A stretch of 64,000 nt of DNA from Ruminococcus sp. (GCA_017470905.1 JAFUXL010000004.1:62001-126000); one strand, 5' to 3'. Shown: positions 49,762 to 58,913, numbered from the stretch's first letter. Program-made: numbers and translations. Notes: generated from the letters alone by a model not told the origin.

Positions 49762-50502
49762 ATGAAAAGACGAATACTTGTAGGTATCGACAGAAGCCGT
49801 TTCGGAGGGCTTATCGTGAAAAATCTCATGGATTTGGGCTATATGTCGGATTATGTCAATAACAGATGCAATACTTTGAGAAGAAAGCTGAGAACCAAAG
49901 ACTATGACTGCATTTTTTTGTTTGTCCCTGAAAATTACGGTGATATATATGATTTTATCAGTGAAATAAGGGCTGAATACGGTGATATTTTTATAATTGC
50001 CGGGCTGTACCGAAATGATAAGGATTTATCTGAAAGTCTTGTGAAATCGGGTGCTGACAGATGCGTTTTTATGCCTGCTGATGCCGATGATGTGTGCAAT
50101 ATTATAGAAAACGTTTTCACGGAGCAGGAAAATCTCTATTTCAGACACCAGATAGCGGATTTTCTTGTTAAGATGAAATTTCCGAGGTATCTTTCGGGAT
50201 TTTATTACCTCTGTGCCGCTGTGGAAATTTGCGTGACACGTCAGGAATACAAAAATTTCCGTACTATGGATATGTATCAGGAAATTGCCGATAAAATGGG
50301 TGTCAGTGCCTGCTGTGTGGAACGCTCTCTGAGACATTTTTCCTCTGCCTCGCTCTACAGAAGCTCCGTTGCGTCCGCTCTGAAAACCAAAGTAATGGGA
50401 AATATAACTAATACAAAGCTTATCTCGAAAACGGCAAGGATGTTTGCAAAAGAATATGAGCTTATTGGTGAAAATAACTTAAAATCAGCAAATACAATCT
50501 GA
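49762..50502 (+). CDS. Spo0A-like regulator with degenerate receiver domain
   Basis: A 246-residue protein with AGGAGA before the ATG. Residues 1-118 have a receiver-like fold, but the phospho-acceptor region reads DYDCIFLFVPENYGD with no aligned Asp at the strand end, so phosphorylation is unlikely. The C-terminal part matches the Spo0A effector domain: LVKMKFPRYLSGFYYLCAAV, MYQEIADKMGVSACCVERSL and RHFSSASLYRSS correspond to the helices of Spo0A_C that contact 0A boxes. It stands directly upstream of the phage-like cluster, 131 bp away, and may regulate it or another developmental process. Confidence 0.82.
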   Translation: MKRRILVGIDRSRFGGLIVKNLMDLGYMSDYVNNRCNTLRRKLRTKDYDCIFLFVPENYGDIYDFISEIRAEYGDIFIIAGLYRNDKDLSESLVKSGADRCVFMPADADDVCNIIENVFTEQENLYFRHQIADFLVKMKFPRYLSGFYYLCAAVEICVTRQEYKNFRTMDMYQEIADKMGVSACCVERSLRHFSSASLYRSSVASALKTKVMGNITNTKLISKTARMFAKEYELIGENNLKSANTI

Positions 50503-50632
50503 AATATTGTGCAGTACGAAGAATTGAAAAATATTTTTTTCAATAAACAACGGTTTTGCATTTAAAATATGCTCCTTTTGGAGTACTTATGAACGGCATC
50601 GTTCAAAAAGTATTCTGAAAGGAGTTTTTTTA

Positions 50633-51121
50633 TTGGCTGTTAAAAAATTAAAGCCCGAAAGAGAACTGTTCTGCTGCTGGTATGCCGTACTCGGCAACGC
50701 TCAAGAGGCGGCAATCAAGGCAGGCTTCGGAACGGAAAATGCCCTCAGAGAGGGAATTGAATGTCTCGGCTCCGAAATTTGCAGAAAGAGAATAGAACAG
50801 ATAAGAAATGTTCTCTCCAACAGCGGAAGCATTATTTCGGGTCTTAAAAGACTTGCATACGGAAATTGTTCCGATGCGGTGTATCTCGCCTTTTCGGAGG
50901 AACTGCCGCCGCCTGATGTGATTGCAAAGCTTGACCTGTTCAATGTCTCGGAACTGAAACGTCAGAAAAGCGGTGTTGTGGAAATTAAATTCTGCGACAG
51001 GCTCAAAGCCCTCGAAAAGCTCTATGAGATTGAAAATTCTTTTTCCGACAAGAACAGGGCGGAGGATTTGATAAACGCTCTCACTTCTCCGCAGGGGGAC
51101 GATGATATTGAAAATATATAA
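50633..51121 (+). CDS. Phage terminase small subunit-like protein
   Basis: A 162-residue protein started at TTG 50633 (AAAGGAG upstream). The N-terminal HTH (ELFCCWYAVLGNAQEAAIKA, GFGTENALREGIECLG) is typical of Terminase_2 small subunits, followed by a helical middle and an acidic C-terminus (QGDDDIENI). It recognises packaging sites in phages. The terminase large gene overlaps its end by 20 nt. Confidence 0.85.
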   Translation: MAVKKLKPERELFCCWYAVLGNAQEAAIKAGFGTENALREGIECLGSEICRKRIEQIRNVLSNSGSIISGLKRLAYGNCSDAVYLAFSEELPPPDVIAKLDLFNVSELKRQKSGVVEIKFCDRLKALEKLYEIENSFSDKNRAEDLINALTSPQGDDDIENI

Positions 51122-52355
51122 TTTCTCCCCGAAACAGCGTCTGACCGTCAAGTGGTGGAATACGGGAAAGTATAAGAATTATGATGCCATTATATGTGAC
51201 GGTGCTGTCAGGAGCGGAAAGACACTTTCGATGTCGCTCGGCTTTGTGCTGTGGGCATCATCTTCTTTCGGCGGAGGCACATTCGCCATGTGCGGCAAAA
51301 CCGTTACCTCACTGAGAAGAAATGTCATTGAGCCGCTTATACCGCTTCTGTCGGACTACGGTTTCATATGCTCCGAAAAAATAAGCAGGAATTTTATTGA
51401 CATAACTCTGCTCGGAAAAACCAACAGGTTTTACCTCTTCGGCGGCAAGGACGAGGGTTCTGCATCACTCATTCAGGGCATTACGCTCTGCGGAGTCTTT
51501 CTCGATGAGGTGGCTTTAATGCCCCGTTCTTTCGTTGAACAGGCTCTCGCAAGATGTTCCGTAAACGGCTCGAAAATGTGGTTCAACTGCAACCCCGATA
51601 ATCCTGCTCACTGGTTTTACAACGAATGGATTAAAAAATCAAAGGACAAAAACACATTGTATATTCACTTCACAATGGACGATAATCCTTCTCTTTCCGA
51701 AAACCTCAAAGACCGTTACAAAAGACTTTATTCGGGTGCTTTTTATGACAGGTTCGTACTCGGAAAATGGACTGCATCGGAGGGTATAGTCTATCCCATG
51801 TTCAATGTAAATACTCATGTTTATTCACATGACGTTGAATGCGAAAGCTATGTAATATCTTGCGACTACGGCACGGTAAATCCCTCGTCCTTCGGATTGT
51901 GGGGACTTTCGGACGGAGTATGGCACAGGATAAGGGAATATTATTATTCGTCAAAAAGAGAGGGTATCTCACGCACCGATGAGGAGCATTATTCGGCTCT
52001 AGAAAAGCTTGCGGACGGTCTGAAAATCTCAAAGGTAATCGTTGACCCCTCCGCCGCAAGCTTTATCGAATGTATCCGCAGGCACGGCAGGTTCAGAGTC
52101 GTAAAGGCAGACAATGATGTTATTACGGGTATCAGAAATGTTTCTACCGCCCTTAAACAGAATAAGCTCCGCTTTCATGAGTCCTGCCGTGATATTATAA
52201 GGGAATTTTCCCTCTACCGCTGGAATGACAAATGCGGCACGGACGCTCCCGTAAAAGAAAATGACCACGCTATGGACGATATGCGCTATTTTGTCGCCGA
52301 AATGCTTGCTCCAAAATCCGACGGAGGATTTTTTGCCGTCTCCGTGGCAAGGTAA
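51102..52355 (+). CDS. Phage terminase large subunit (PBSX XtmB-like)
   Basis: A 417-residue packaging ATPase/nuclease. Walker A DGAVRSGKTLSMSLGF (near 32-47), Walker B ITLCGVFLDEVALMPRSF, the coupling motif FNCNPDNPAHWFYNEW, and a C-terminal RNase H-like nuclease (VISCDYGTVNPSSFGLWGL, KVIVDPSAASFIECIRR, HAMDDMRYFV) are all present with acidic residues intact. The reading frame is full length, so the enzyme may be functional. Confidence 0.93.
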   Translation: MILKIYNFSPKQRLTVKWWNTGKYKNYDAIICDGAVRSGKTLSMSLGFVLWASSSFGGGTFAMCGKTVTSLRRNVIEPLIPLLSDYGFICSEKISRNFIDITLLGKTNRFYLFGGKDEGSASLIQGITLCGVFLDEVALMPRSFVEQALARCSVNGSKMWFNCNPDNPAHWFYNEWIKKSKDKNTLYIHFTMDDNPSLSENLKDRYKRLYSGAFYDRFVLGKWTASEGIVYPMFNVNTHVYSHDVECESYVISCDYGTVNPSSFGLWGLSDGVWHRIREYYYSSKREGISRTDEEHYSALEKLADGLKISKVIVDPSAASFIECIRRHGRFRVVKADNDVITGIRNVSTALKQNKLRFHESCRDIIREFSLYRWNDKCGTDAPVKENDHAMDDMRYFVAEMLAPKSDGGFFAVSVAR

Positions 52356-52365
52356 AGGAGGTTAT

Positions 52366-53493
52366 ATGAATTTATTCAGAAGAAAAAACAACAGGGCTGC
52401 ACCAATGCTTATACCGTCGCAGCATTCACCGATTATGGGATTTGAACTGCCCGATACCGTCGAACCCTTTGAAAAGGAGCTTTTTGACAGGCTGAGATAT
52501 ACCGTTCCCGTAATAGATGCGGCTATAATGAAAATTATCCGCCTGACGGGAGGCTTCAGTCTCGTATGCTCCGATGAAAAATATCAGAGCGAGCTTGATG
52601 ATTTCTGCGAAAATGTACCCGTGGGAATAAAGGGTAAATCCATAGGAACATTCGTTGACTGCTTTCTCGACAGTATGCTCACATACGGAAGTGCGGCAGG
52701 CGAAATAGTCCCCGATATTGAGGGAAGAAATATCGCAGGTCTTTGGAACGGCGATATTTCAAGAATTTATATTTCATCGGGCAGCGACCCGTTTGAAAGA
52801 AATTATAAAATAAGAGGCAATGACGGGAATTTGGTAAATATCACCCACCCCGAAAGAATTATATATGCCTCGCTCGTGGGCGGAAATTCGCTTCTGAGAG
52901 GTCTGCCTGCTTTAAGCAGCATACTTATGCGTATATATCAGTGCATAGGTCAGAATTTCGATCGTGCAGGAAATGTGCGCTATGCTGTCACCTATAAACC
53001 CGACAAGGACACAAGCGACTTCGCTCATTCCCGTGAAAGAGCAATTCAGATTGCAAGAGAATGGTCGGACGGCATGAACAGCGCAAAATATGGTCAGGTA
53101 AAGGACTTTGTTGCAGTCGGAGATATTGATATAAAAGTCATAGGGGCTGAAAATCAGCTTTTTGATACGAATGTCCCTGTACGTCAGCTCCTTGAACAGA
53201 TAGTGGCAAAGCTTTCGATACCGCCGTTTCTTCTCGGTCTTAACTGGAATTCAACGGAGAGAATGTCTGCACAGCAGGCTGATATTCTTACTTCCGAACT
53301 TGAATACTACCGCAGACTTTTAAATCCCGTCATATGCGAAATAGGAAATGCTTTCCTCTGCTCGCAGGGGTATGATGCCGTCTGCTCGGTTGAATGGGTA
53401 AACATAAACCTACAGGATGAATCAGAACTTGCCGACGCAAGACTTAAAAATGCTCAGGCAAGAGAAATTGAAATGAGATTAAATAATAATTAG
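52366..53493 (+). CDS. Phage portal protein
   Basis: A 375-residue protein started at ATG 52366 (AAAGGAGG 5 nt before; a longer frame overlaps the terminase). Portal-like features: PVIDAAIMKIIRLTGGFSLV, DCFLDSMLTYGSAAGEIVPD, RIIYASLVGGNSLLRGLPAL, and the helical stem KLSIPPFLLGLNWNSTERMS with AQQADILTSELEYYRR. Forms the DNA gate of the head. Intact. Confidence 0.88.
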   Translation: MNLFRRKNNRAAPMLIPSQHSPIMGFELPDTVEPFEKELFDRLRYTVPVIDAAIMKIIRLTGGFSLVCSDEKYQSELDDFCENVPVGIKGKSIGTFVDCFLDSMLTYGSAAGEIVPDIEGRNIAGLWNGDISRIYISSGSDPFERNYKIRGNDGNLVNITHPERIIYASLVGGNSLLRGLPALSSILMRIYQCIGQNFDRAGNVRYAVTYKPDKDTSDFAHSRERAIQIAREWSDGMNSAKYGQVKDFVAVGDIDIKVIGAENQLFDTNVPVRQLLEQIVAKLSIPPFLLGLNWNSTERMSAQQADILTSELEYYRRLLNPVICEIGNAFLCSQGYDAVCSVEWVNINLQDESELADARLKNAQAREIEMRLNNN

Positions 53494-53506
53494 GAGGAAT
53501 TTCTTT

Positions 53507-54469
53507 ATGTATAATAATGTTAAACTTGAAAAGGGTCTTTACAATCTCAGCGGAAAATCTTTCACCGCCGCTCTCGAAGAACTCGACCCCAGCAATGCAT
53601 ATGCAGGAACTTCTCTCGAAGGTCTTGATGCCTTTGAAAGACAGCTTAAAAGATATAATATCAAGGTGAACGGCTCGGACAGCGATACTGTTGACAAGTT
53701 TTTCTCGTCTACCGAAACGGCTGTGCTTTTCCCCGAATATGTGACACGCTGCATAAGAAAGGGCTTTGATGAAACGGTGCTTTCTTCAATATGCGCAGTG
53801 AAAACCGTCTGCGAAAGCGGTCAGTACCTCGGCTGTGACCTCACAGATGCAGGCAGCAGTAGCTCATATACTTCCGAGGGCGAAGTCCTCACAACGGTTT
53901 CAATAAAAGAGAGCAGCACGGCGGTTGTACTCAAAAAATTCGGCAGACTTATAAACGCATCGTATGAGGCTGTACGCAGACAGAGACTTGATGTTTTCGG
54001 CGTTATGCTCAAAAGTATCGGCGTAAATCTTGCAAACGCCATTGCAAAGGAATCTGTCAGCGTGCTTACAAGCAATGTACAGACTATCAACACATCTGCA
54101 CTCACCTATGACGACCTCGCAGACCTTTACGGCTGCTTTGAAAGCTTCGATATGACTACCGTGATAGCATCTCCCGCAGTTGCCTCCAGAATTGTCGCAA
54201 TGCAGCAGCTTATGGAAACCAAGGCGGATGCAAACGGAAAAATAATTCTCCCCTTCGGCTCGGAACTTATCAAGTCATCTGCTGTAAACGACTCCACTGT
54301 CATAGGAATTGACAAGAATTTTGCGCTTGAATTTATCACAAGCACCGACCTCGTTATGGAGACTGACAAGCTTATCGAACGTCAGCTTAACAAGATAACG
54401 GTTTCCGTTACCTGCGGTTTCAAGAAAATATCTTCCGGTGCCATAAAGGTTCTTACAATAGGCGAATGA
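53507..54469 (+). CDS. Phage major capsid protein-like
   Basis: A 320-residue protein with AGGAGG before the ATG. An N-terminal helical part is followed by an HK97-type capsid body: TVCESGQYLGCDLTD, TVSIKESSTAVVLKKFGRLI, INASYEAVRRQRLDVF, a long helix region ANAIAKESVSVLTSNV, and FALEFITSTDLVMETDKLIE at the end. The position directly after the portal supports the call. Complete reading frame. Confidence 0.78.
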   Translation: MYNNVKLEKGLYNLSGKSFTAALEELDPSNAYAGTSLEGLDAFERQLKRYNIKVNGSDSDTVDKFFSSTETAVLFPEYVTRCIRKGFDETVLSSICAVKTVCESGQYLGCDLTDAGSSSSYTSEGEVLTTVSIKESSTAVVLKKFGRLINASYEAVRRQRLDVFGVMLKSIGVNLANAIAKESVSVLTSNVQTINTSALTYDDLADLYGCFESFDMTTVIASPAVASRIVAMQQLMETKADANGKIILPFGSELIKSSAVNDSTVIGIDKNFALEFITSTDLVMETDKLIERQLNKITVSVTCGFKKISSGAIKVLTIGE

Positions 54470-54480
54470 TTTAAATTATA

Positions 54481-54507
54481 TTCCCTCCCGTCCCGTGCGG
54501 GAGGGAA
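54481..54507 (+). repeat. Perfect hairpin between capsid and protease-like genes
   Basis: TTCCCTCCCG/CGGGAGGGAA with a 7-nt loop, 12 nt after the capsid stop. No T run follows. A hairpin here could lower downstream expression relative to capsid, as phage operons often require. Confidence 0.55.
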
Positions 54508-54527
54508 TTAAAAATGAGGTGTATCTT

Positions 54528-55352
54528 ATGGATAAGACAATGCTTGACAAAATAAACAGGTTCACACGCAGGGATTTTTCCGAGGATGAATTATATGTAT
54601 TCTCTGTAATCCTCTGCGATAACGATATAGACCGTGACGGAGAGAGATTTTCGGACGAGGCTCTTGAGTCGCTCAAATCTCTTTTTGTCGGAAAGACGGG
54701 TATCTTCGACCATGACGCAAGCTCTTCAAATCAGAATGCAAGAATATTCGACACGGAAATAATATCCGATACTTCACGCACCACAAAATACGGCAGTACA
54801 TATAAATATCTTAAAGGGACTGCTTACATGGTGCGCACGGACGACAATAAAAACCTTATATCCGAAATTGACGGCGGTATAAAAAAGGAGGTAAGTATTT
54901 CCTGCTGCGCAGATGAAAAATTATGCTCCGTATGCGGAAACGAAATTTCTTTATGCGCTCACGCAAGGGGTAAATATTACGGCGGAAATCTCTGCCATAC
55001 AGTACTCAATAAAATATCCGATGCTTATGAATGGAGCTTTGTAGCCGTTCCTGCTCAGGTGAATGCAGGTGTTACAAAGCGTTTTTCCGACGAGGGAGAA
55101 AGGATATGTGCCGATTTTCGTGAAACAGACAGCGAAAGGGAACTCAGGAGGGATATTCGCCGTCTTGCGTATTTTTCGGGCGGAAGAACTGCCGCTGCAG
55201 CCGCCGAGCTTTCTTCAAAAAATCTCAATGCCGCACAGCTTGCGGAGCTTAAAAAATCCTATGAACGTCTTTGCGGACACAACGGAATAAGAGTCCAGCT
55301 TATGACGGAAAATTCCGAAAACGACAGCAATAACAGCTATACTCTCAGATAG
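54528..55352 (+). CDS. Phage prohead protease-like or minor head protein
   Basis: A 274-residue protein started at ATG 54528 (GAGG upstream). ELYVFSVILCDNDIDRDGER, GKTGIFDHDASSSNQNARIF and KKEVSISCCADEKLCSVCGN resemble phage proteins of the prohead protease group, with His-Asp in GIFDHD. Two CxxC pairs suggest a metal site. The order capsid before protease is reversed from the common arrangement. C-terminal region is Ala-rich helical (GGRTAAAAAELSSKNLNAAQ). Confidence 0.6.
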   Translation: MDKTMLDKINRFTRRDFSEDELYVFSVILCDNDIDRDGERFSDEALESLKSLFVGKTGIFDHDASSSNQNARIFDTEIISDTSRTTKYGSTYKYLKGTAYMVRTDDNKNLISEIDGGIKKEVSISCCADEKLCSVCGNEISLCAHARGKYYGGNLCHTVLNKISDAYEWSFVAVPAQVNAGVTKRFSDEGERICADFRETDSERELRRDIRRLAYFSGGRTAAAAAELSSKNLNAAQLAELKKSYERLCGHNGIRVQLMTENSENDSNNSYTLR

Positions 55353-55360
55353 GAGGATAT

Positions 55361-55729
55361 ATGAACAGGATAACGATAAGAACTCTCTTTCTGCTTTTTT
55401 CGGGCGAGGATAACTGCGATGCGCTAATGGCATTCATAGATGTTTCCATGATGGAGATAAGCAAAATACTTAAGCCCGATGCGGATGCCGACGACGTGAG
55501 GCTCGATTTTCTCTGCGCCGCAAATGCAAATTACAGGTATCAGCAGGCAAAATCAGCAAGGGATAATTCCGAATTTACCTATGCAGGAAAGATGAGCTCG
55601 GAGGATAATAACAAAATTGTTTCGTATGCCGTAAAGCTTGTAAGGGATTATTATGAGCTTTGCAGTGATTTGCTTGAACAGCAGAATTTTATATTTATGT
55701 CTTTTTCTTCAAAGGAGGATATGTCATGA
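55361..55729 (+). CDS. Phage head-tail connector-like protein
   Basis: A 122-residue helical protein with AGGAGG before the ATG. The size, helical content (LDFLCAANANYRYQQAKSAR) and place after the head genes fit the small gp6/XkdG-type connector, but no signature motif confirms it. It overlaps the next gene by 4 nt (ATGA). Confidence 0.5.
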   Translation: MNRITIRTLFLLFSGEDNCDALMAFIDVSMMEISKILKPDADADDVRLDFLCAANANYRYQQAKSARDNSEFTYAGKMSSEDNNKIVSYAVKLVRDYYELCSDLLEQQNFIFMSFSSKEDMS

Positions 55730-56127
55730 TTACCGATGTGCTGAACAATGTAAAAAATGAACTGACGGACGCAGGCGTGCAGAATGTCTATACCATATTC
55801 GATGCTGTGCCTGTTGAAAAGAAGGGCAGGGGGTTCTATACAATCGTGGGAGTAAGCTCATTTGAAACCTCATCGCCGATATATACGGAATTTACCGTTT
55901 TCATACCGTTCAAGGCGGAAATAGAGATAAAGATTACCGCCCGTGAGGCAAGTGAGCTTGCCGCACTTTATGGATATTATGACAGAAATATTGAACCTGT
56001 CCTGAACCGGCTTTCAAATCTCAGCAGCAGAATATCACGTATGTCACTCAAACACGATACAAATATAAACCGCCTTGTACTTAATGTCGGATTTTCGGTG
56101 AACGGCATAAAGAAAATCGAGAGGTGA
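55726..56127 (+). CDS. Phage tail-terminator-like protein
   Basis: A 133-residue protein whose ATG overlaps the previous stop by 4 nt. An N-terminal helix (VLNNVKNELTDAGVQNVYTI) is followed by beta strands (EFTVFIPFKAEIEIKITARE), the fold expected of tail-terminator or neck proteins. Assigned by position and shape only. Confidence 0.5.
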   Translation: MITDVLNNVKNELTDAGVQNVYTIFDAVPVEKKGRGFYTIVGVSSFETSSPIYTEFTVFIPFKAEIEIKITAREASELAALYGYYDRNIEPVLNRLSNLSSRISRMSLKHDTNINRLVLNVGFSVNGIKKIER

Positions 56128-56131
56128 AAAT

Positions 56132-56530
56132 ATGCCGGAAGATGTAAATATCACTTCGAGGACAGCAGCGCCCATAACTGTGGGCGATATAGATTTTTAC
56201 TGCGAAAGCATGAAGGTCTCTGCGGTGAATTTATTTTATGAACAGCCGACAGTTTCGGGCGGTACCGTAGTTTCAAACGAATACACAAAGGCTTCAAGGC
56301 TTACGTTTTCGGGGAGAATATGCGGAGATACACGCTTTGAAACAATGGCAGACCTGAACAATATGATGAAATCAGTATCGGATTTTTCCGTTTCGTATAT
56401 GGGAATAATTATCGGCGGCTGCCGCTTGCAGTCCTTTACATTTTCAGACAACGGGCTTGACTATGCGGAAATTTCCCTCACTCTCGTGACATATCAGGAT
56501 ATGACGCAGGAGGAGAAAGAGGAAGAATGA
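56132..56530 (+). CDS. Phage tail structural-like protein
   Basis: A 132-residue beta-rich protein with GAGGTG before the ATG. FYCESMKVSAVNLFYEQPTV and RLQSFTFSDNGLDYAEISLT suggest a tail-tube or baseplate-associated fold, for example like PBSX XkdM/XkdN neighbours. It overlaps the following gene by 4 nt. No tape-measure gene follows. Confidence 0.45.
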   Translation: MPEDVNITSRTAAPITVGDIDFYCESMKVSAVNLFYEQPTVSGGTVVSNEYTKASRLTFSGRICGDTRFETMADLNNMMKSVSDFSVSYMGIIIGGCRLQSFTFSDNGLDYAEISLTLVTYQDMTQEEKEEE

Positions 56531-57453
56531 ATTTAAAAATAGTATTCAAAAAAACCGAAAATACGCTTATAACCGAAGATAAAATACTTTCGTTCAGCTT
56601 CAGAAAGGAGGCATATACTCCGTATACCGCTTTTTCGGCGGTATACGCTGCTTCCTTTGACAGACCCGTTGAATTTTCGGAGGTCATGTTCTATATAAAC
56701 GATATTTTAATTCATCACGGGCTTGTCAATTCTTCAGAGGTGAAAAAAGACGGAAGAGTATACACGGGCAGAATATCCTCACGCAGCTTTACATCTCTGC
56801 TCAGACAGAACCAGATGGAGCCGGGGATTTACACTCAGAAAAGCCTTAACTGGCTCGTTGACAGCTTCCGTGAAATACCCTATATCACCCATGAGGACAA
56901 TTCGCAGGAGAGCTATTTCTTTATAAAGAAAGGTGCGACCATGTGGGACGCTGTTGTAAATTTAGCATATAAAGTATGCGATGCGTACCCGTATATAAGG
57001 GGGGCTAACTGCGTTAATTTCAACGCTCCCGAAAATGCAGTGCAATTTTCATATGATGAAAGGGATATGCTCGAAAACGGCTTCGAGGTCACGGAGGACA
57101 GACTTGTCAGTCATTTTCATATGGCTGATATACAGGGGGAGTACGGACAGTATGAACTCACGGATACCGATGTGACCGACAGACAGATAGTGCGCCACAG
57201 ATTTTTTGAGCTTGACAGACAGTTTCTCTATAATCCGCAGCAGGCTCTTACCTACCGTGACAGCTATGCATCAAGGGGCTGGAGGAGATATTTCTGTTCA
57301 TACAGCGGCTACAGGGGAGAGGATTTATCCGACCTTGCCGTGCTGGAAAATTCAGTTTCGGGGCGCATATGCCGCATTGACATAAAAGGCTCATCAGCAG
57401 GAGTGACCACGGAAATAAGCGTATATAACGACAAATTCTACAGTATTGATTAA
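56527..57453 (+). CDS. Phage baseplate/hub-like protein (XkdQ/gpD-type)
   Basis: A 308-residue protein with several beta modules (MFYINDILIHHGLVNSSEVK, RVYTGRISSRSFTSLLRQNQ) and a LysM-like short unit (ESYFFIKKGATMWDAVVNLA) usual in XkdQ/gpD-type hub proteins. It is the last gene of the phage-like run and is complete. Function assigned by domain resemblance. Confidence 0.6.
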   Translation: MNLKIVFKKTENTLITEDKILSFSFRKEAYTPYTAFSAVYAASFDRPVEFSEVMFYINDILIHHGLVNSSEVKKDGRVYTGRISSRSFTSLLRQNQMEPGIYTQKSLNWLVDSFREIPYITHEDNSQESYFFIKKGATMWDAVVNLAYKVCDAYPYIRGANCVNFNAPENAVQFSYDERDMLENGFEVTEDRLVSHFHMADIQGEYGQYELTDTDVTDRQIVRHRFFELDRQFLYNPQQALTYRDSYASRGWRRYFCSYSGYRGEDLSDLAVLENSVSGRICRIDIKGSSAGVTTEISVYNDKFYSID

Positions 57454-57520
57454 ATACTGTGACTGAGCAGGTTTAAAACGCTGTTTCCTCCGCCGCAGGC
57501 AAGGGAAACAAAAAAATATA

Positions 57521-57568
57521 AAAATATCTCCCCGTTAAGAAAATTTCAGACGGGGAGATATTTTTTTT
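57521..57568. terminator. Bidirectional rho-independent terminator
   Basis: Perfect 12-bp stem ATATCTCCCCGT/ACGGGGAGATAT (57524-57535, 57550-57561), a 14-nt loop and eight T on the plus side, with an A run giving T on the minus side. It ends both the phage-like cluster and the LRR operon on the other strand. Confidence 0.92.
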
Positions 57569-58913
57569 AGTCTGTTATTTTTTTATAATTTTCTTCTTCG
57601 GCTTTTTCCTTTGCGGCTTTGTCAGCTTTTCTGACTTCGGCAGATGCGCCCTTTCTGCCCTTTGACATTATGACAACGGCGATAATCACGGCAAGTATAG
57701 CAAATCCGCAGGCGATTATTATAAACGCTGTCTTTTTAATGCTTTTGTTGGCAACGGTATAGTCAAGCTTTGAGGATTTTGCATATTTTTCGCCTGCCGT
57801 ACCCGAATATACGCTGAGCTTAAAGCCCTCAACGGGGGTATATTCGCCTGAGTCGGCACTTTCCGTAAATCCGAATGCATTGTCCTCGATAATCTCCGCA
57901 CTTTTCGGGATAATTACCTGTTTCAGACCCGTACAAGAGAGAAATGCTCCCATGCCTATATACTGCACTCCTTCGGGAATTATCGCCCTTGTGATGTTCG
58001 GACAGCTATAAAAAGCTCCCTCGCCTATTTCTGTGACGGTTGTCGGAATATCGGCTGCTTCAAGCGCATAACAGTATTTGAAGGCTATCGGAGCGATTGT
58101 ATTTAGTCCCTCGGATAAATCCGCCTTTTTAAGCTTTGCGCAGTATCCGAAAGCGTCCTCACCTATATAAGTAACGGACTGCGGTATATATACTCTTTCG
58201 AGTTCTCCGCACATCGAAAACGCTCCCGGCTCGATGGACTCCACAGTATTTTCAATTACTGTCTCTCCTGCAAGCTTTGCGGAGGCTCTGAATATTTTTT
58301 TCTTGTCCTTGTCGTAGAGAATATCGTTCTCAAATACATAGCCGTCACATTTCGATGCATCAATTTTTTCTATCTCTCCGCATTCGGCAAATGCCATTGT
58401 TCCAAGTTCCGAGAGCGATTCGGGGAGGGTTATCTCTTTAAGCGATGTACAGCCGTAAAACGCATAGTTTCCTATTGATGTTATACTGTCGGGAATTTCA
58501 ATTTCTTCGAGTGCGGGACAGCTCATAAATGCTCCCTCCGATATTGAGTTCATCTTTTCGGAAAGCTTTACCTTTTTGAGATTTGAACAGCCCGAAAATG
58601 AATTTACACCTATGCTCTTTACGGTCTTTGGTATATTTATCTCCGATATGAAATTACAGCCCACGAATGCCTTATCCGCTATCGCAGTTATTGCATAGCC
58701 GTTCCGCAGTTCGGGAATATCCGTTATTATTGCGGTCGTATCGCATGATATTATCGTATATGAGCCGTCAACGAGTTCATATGTGAATGTGCCGTCAGTA
58801 AGCTCGTCCTTTGCATCGGCAGGGGTATCGGCAGATGCATACATTCCGCCCATTGAAAATATTCCTATAGCTGCAGAGGATATTATTGAAATCAAGCTTT
58901 TTTTAATGTTCAT
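57567..58913 (-). CDS. BspA-type LRR surface protein with C-terminal membrane anchor (shorter paralogue)
   Basis: A 448-residue protein with a signal peptide (KKSLISIISSAAIGIFSM). About ten LRR_5 repeats fill residues 60-370 (ITAIADKAFVGCNFISEINI, ITSIGNYAFYGCTSLKEITL and similar). One transmembrane helix (TAFIIIACGFAILAVIIAVV) precedes a basic/acidic cytoplasmic tail (KADKAAKEKAEEENYKK). It starts 4 nt inside the end of the upstream paralogue (ATGA overlap), so both are co-translated. A receptor-like surface display of LRR repeats is suggested; ligand unknown. Confidence 0.88.
   Translation of the reverse strand: MNIKKSLISIISSAAIGIFSMGGMYASADTPADAKDELTDGTFTYELVDGSYTIISCDTTAIITDIPELRNGYAITAIADKAFVGCNFISEINIPKTVKSIGVNSFSGCSNLKKVKLSEKMNSISEGAFMSCPALEEIEIPDSITSIGNYAFYGCTSLKEITLPESLSELGTMAFAECGEIEKIDASKCDGYVFENDILYDKDKKKIFRASAKLAGETVIENTVESIEPGAFSMCGELERVYIPQSVTYIGEDAFGYCAKLKKADLSEGLNTIAPIAFKYCYALEAADIPTTVTEIGEGAFYSCPNITRAIIPEGVQYIGMGAFLSCTGLKQVIIPKSAEIIEDNAFGFTESADSGEYTPVEGFKLSVYSGTAGEKYAKSSKLDYTVANKSIKKTAFIIIACGFAILAVIIAVVIMSKGRKGASAEVRKADKAAKEKAEEENYKKITD

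Noticed and set aside
50633..57453. Complete inducible prophage
   Set aside because: No integrase, repressor, replication, tape-measure, tail fibre, holin or endolysin genes are present around the cluster.
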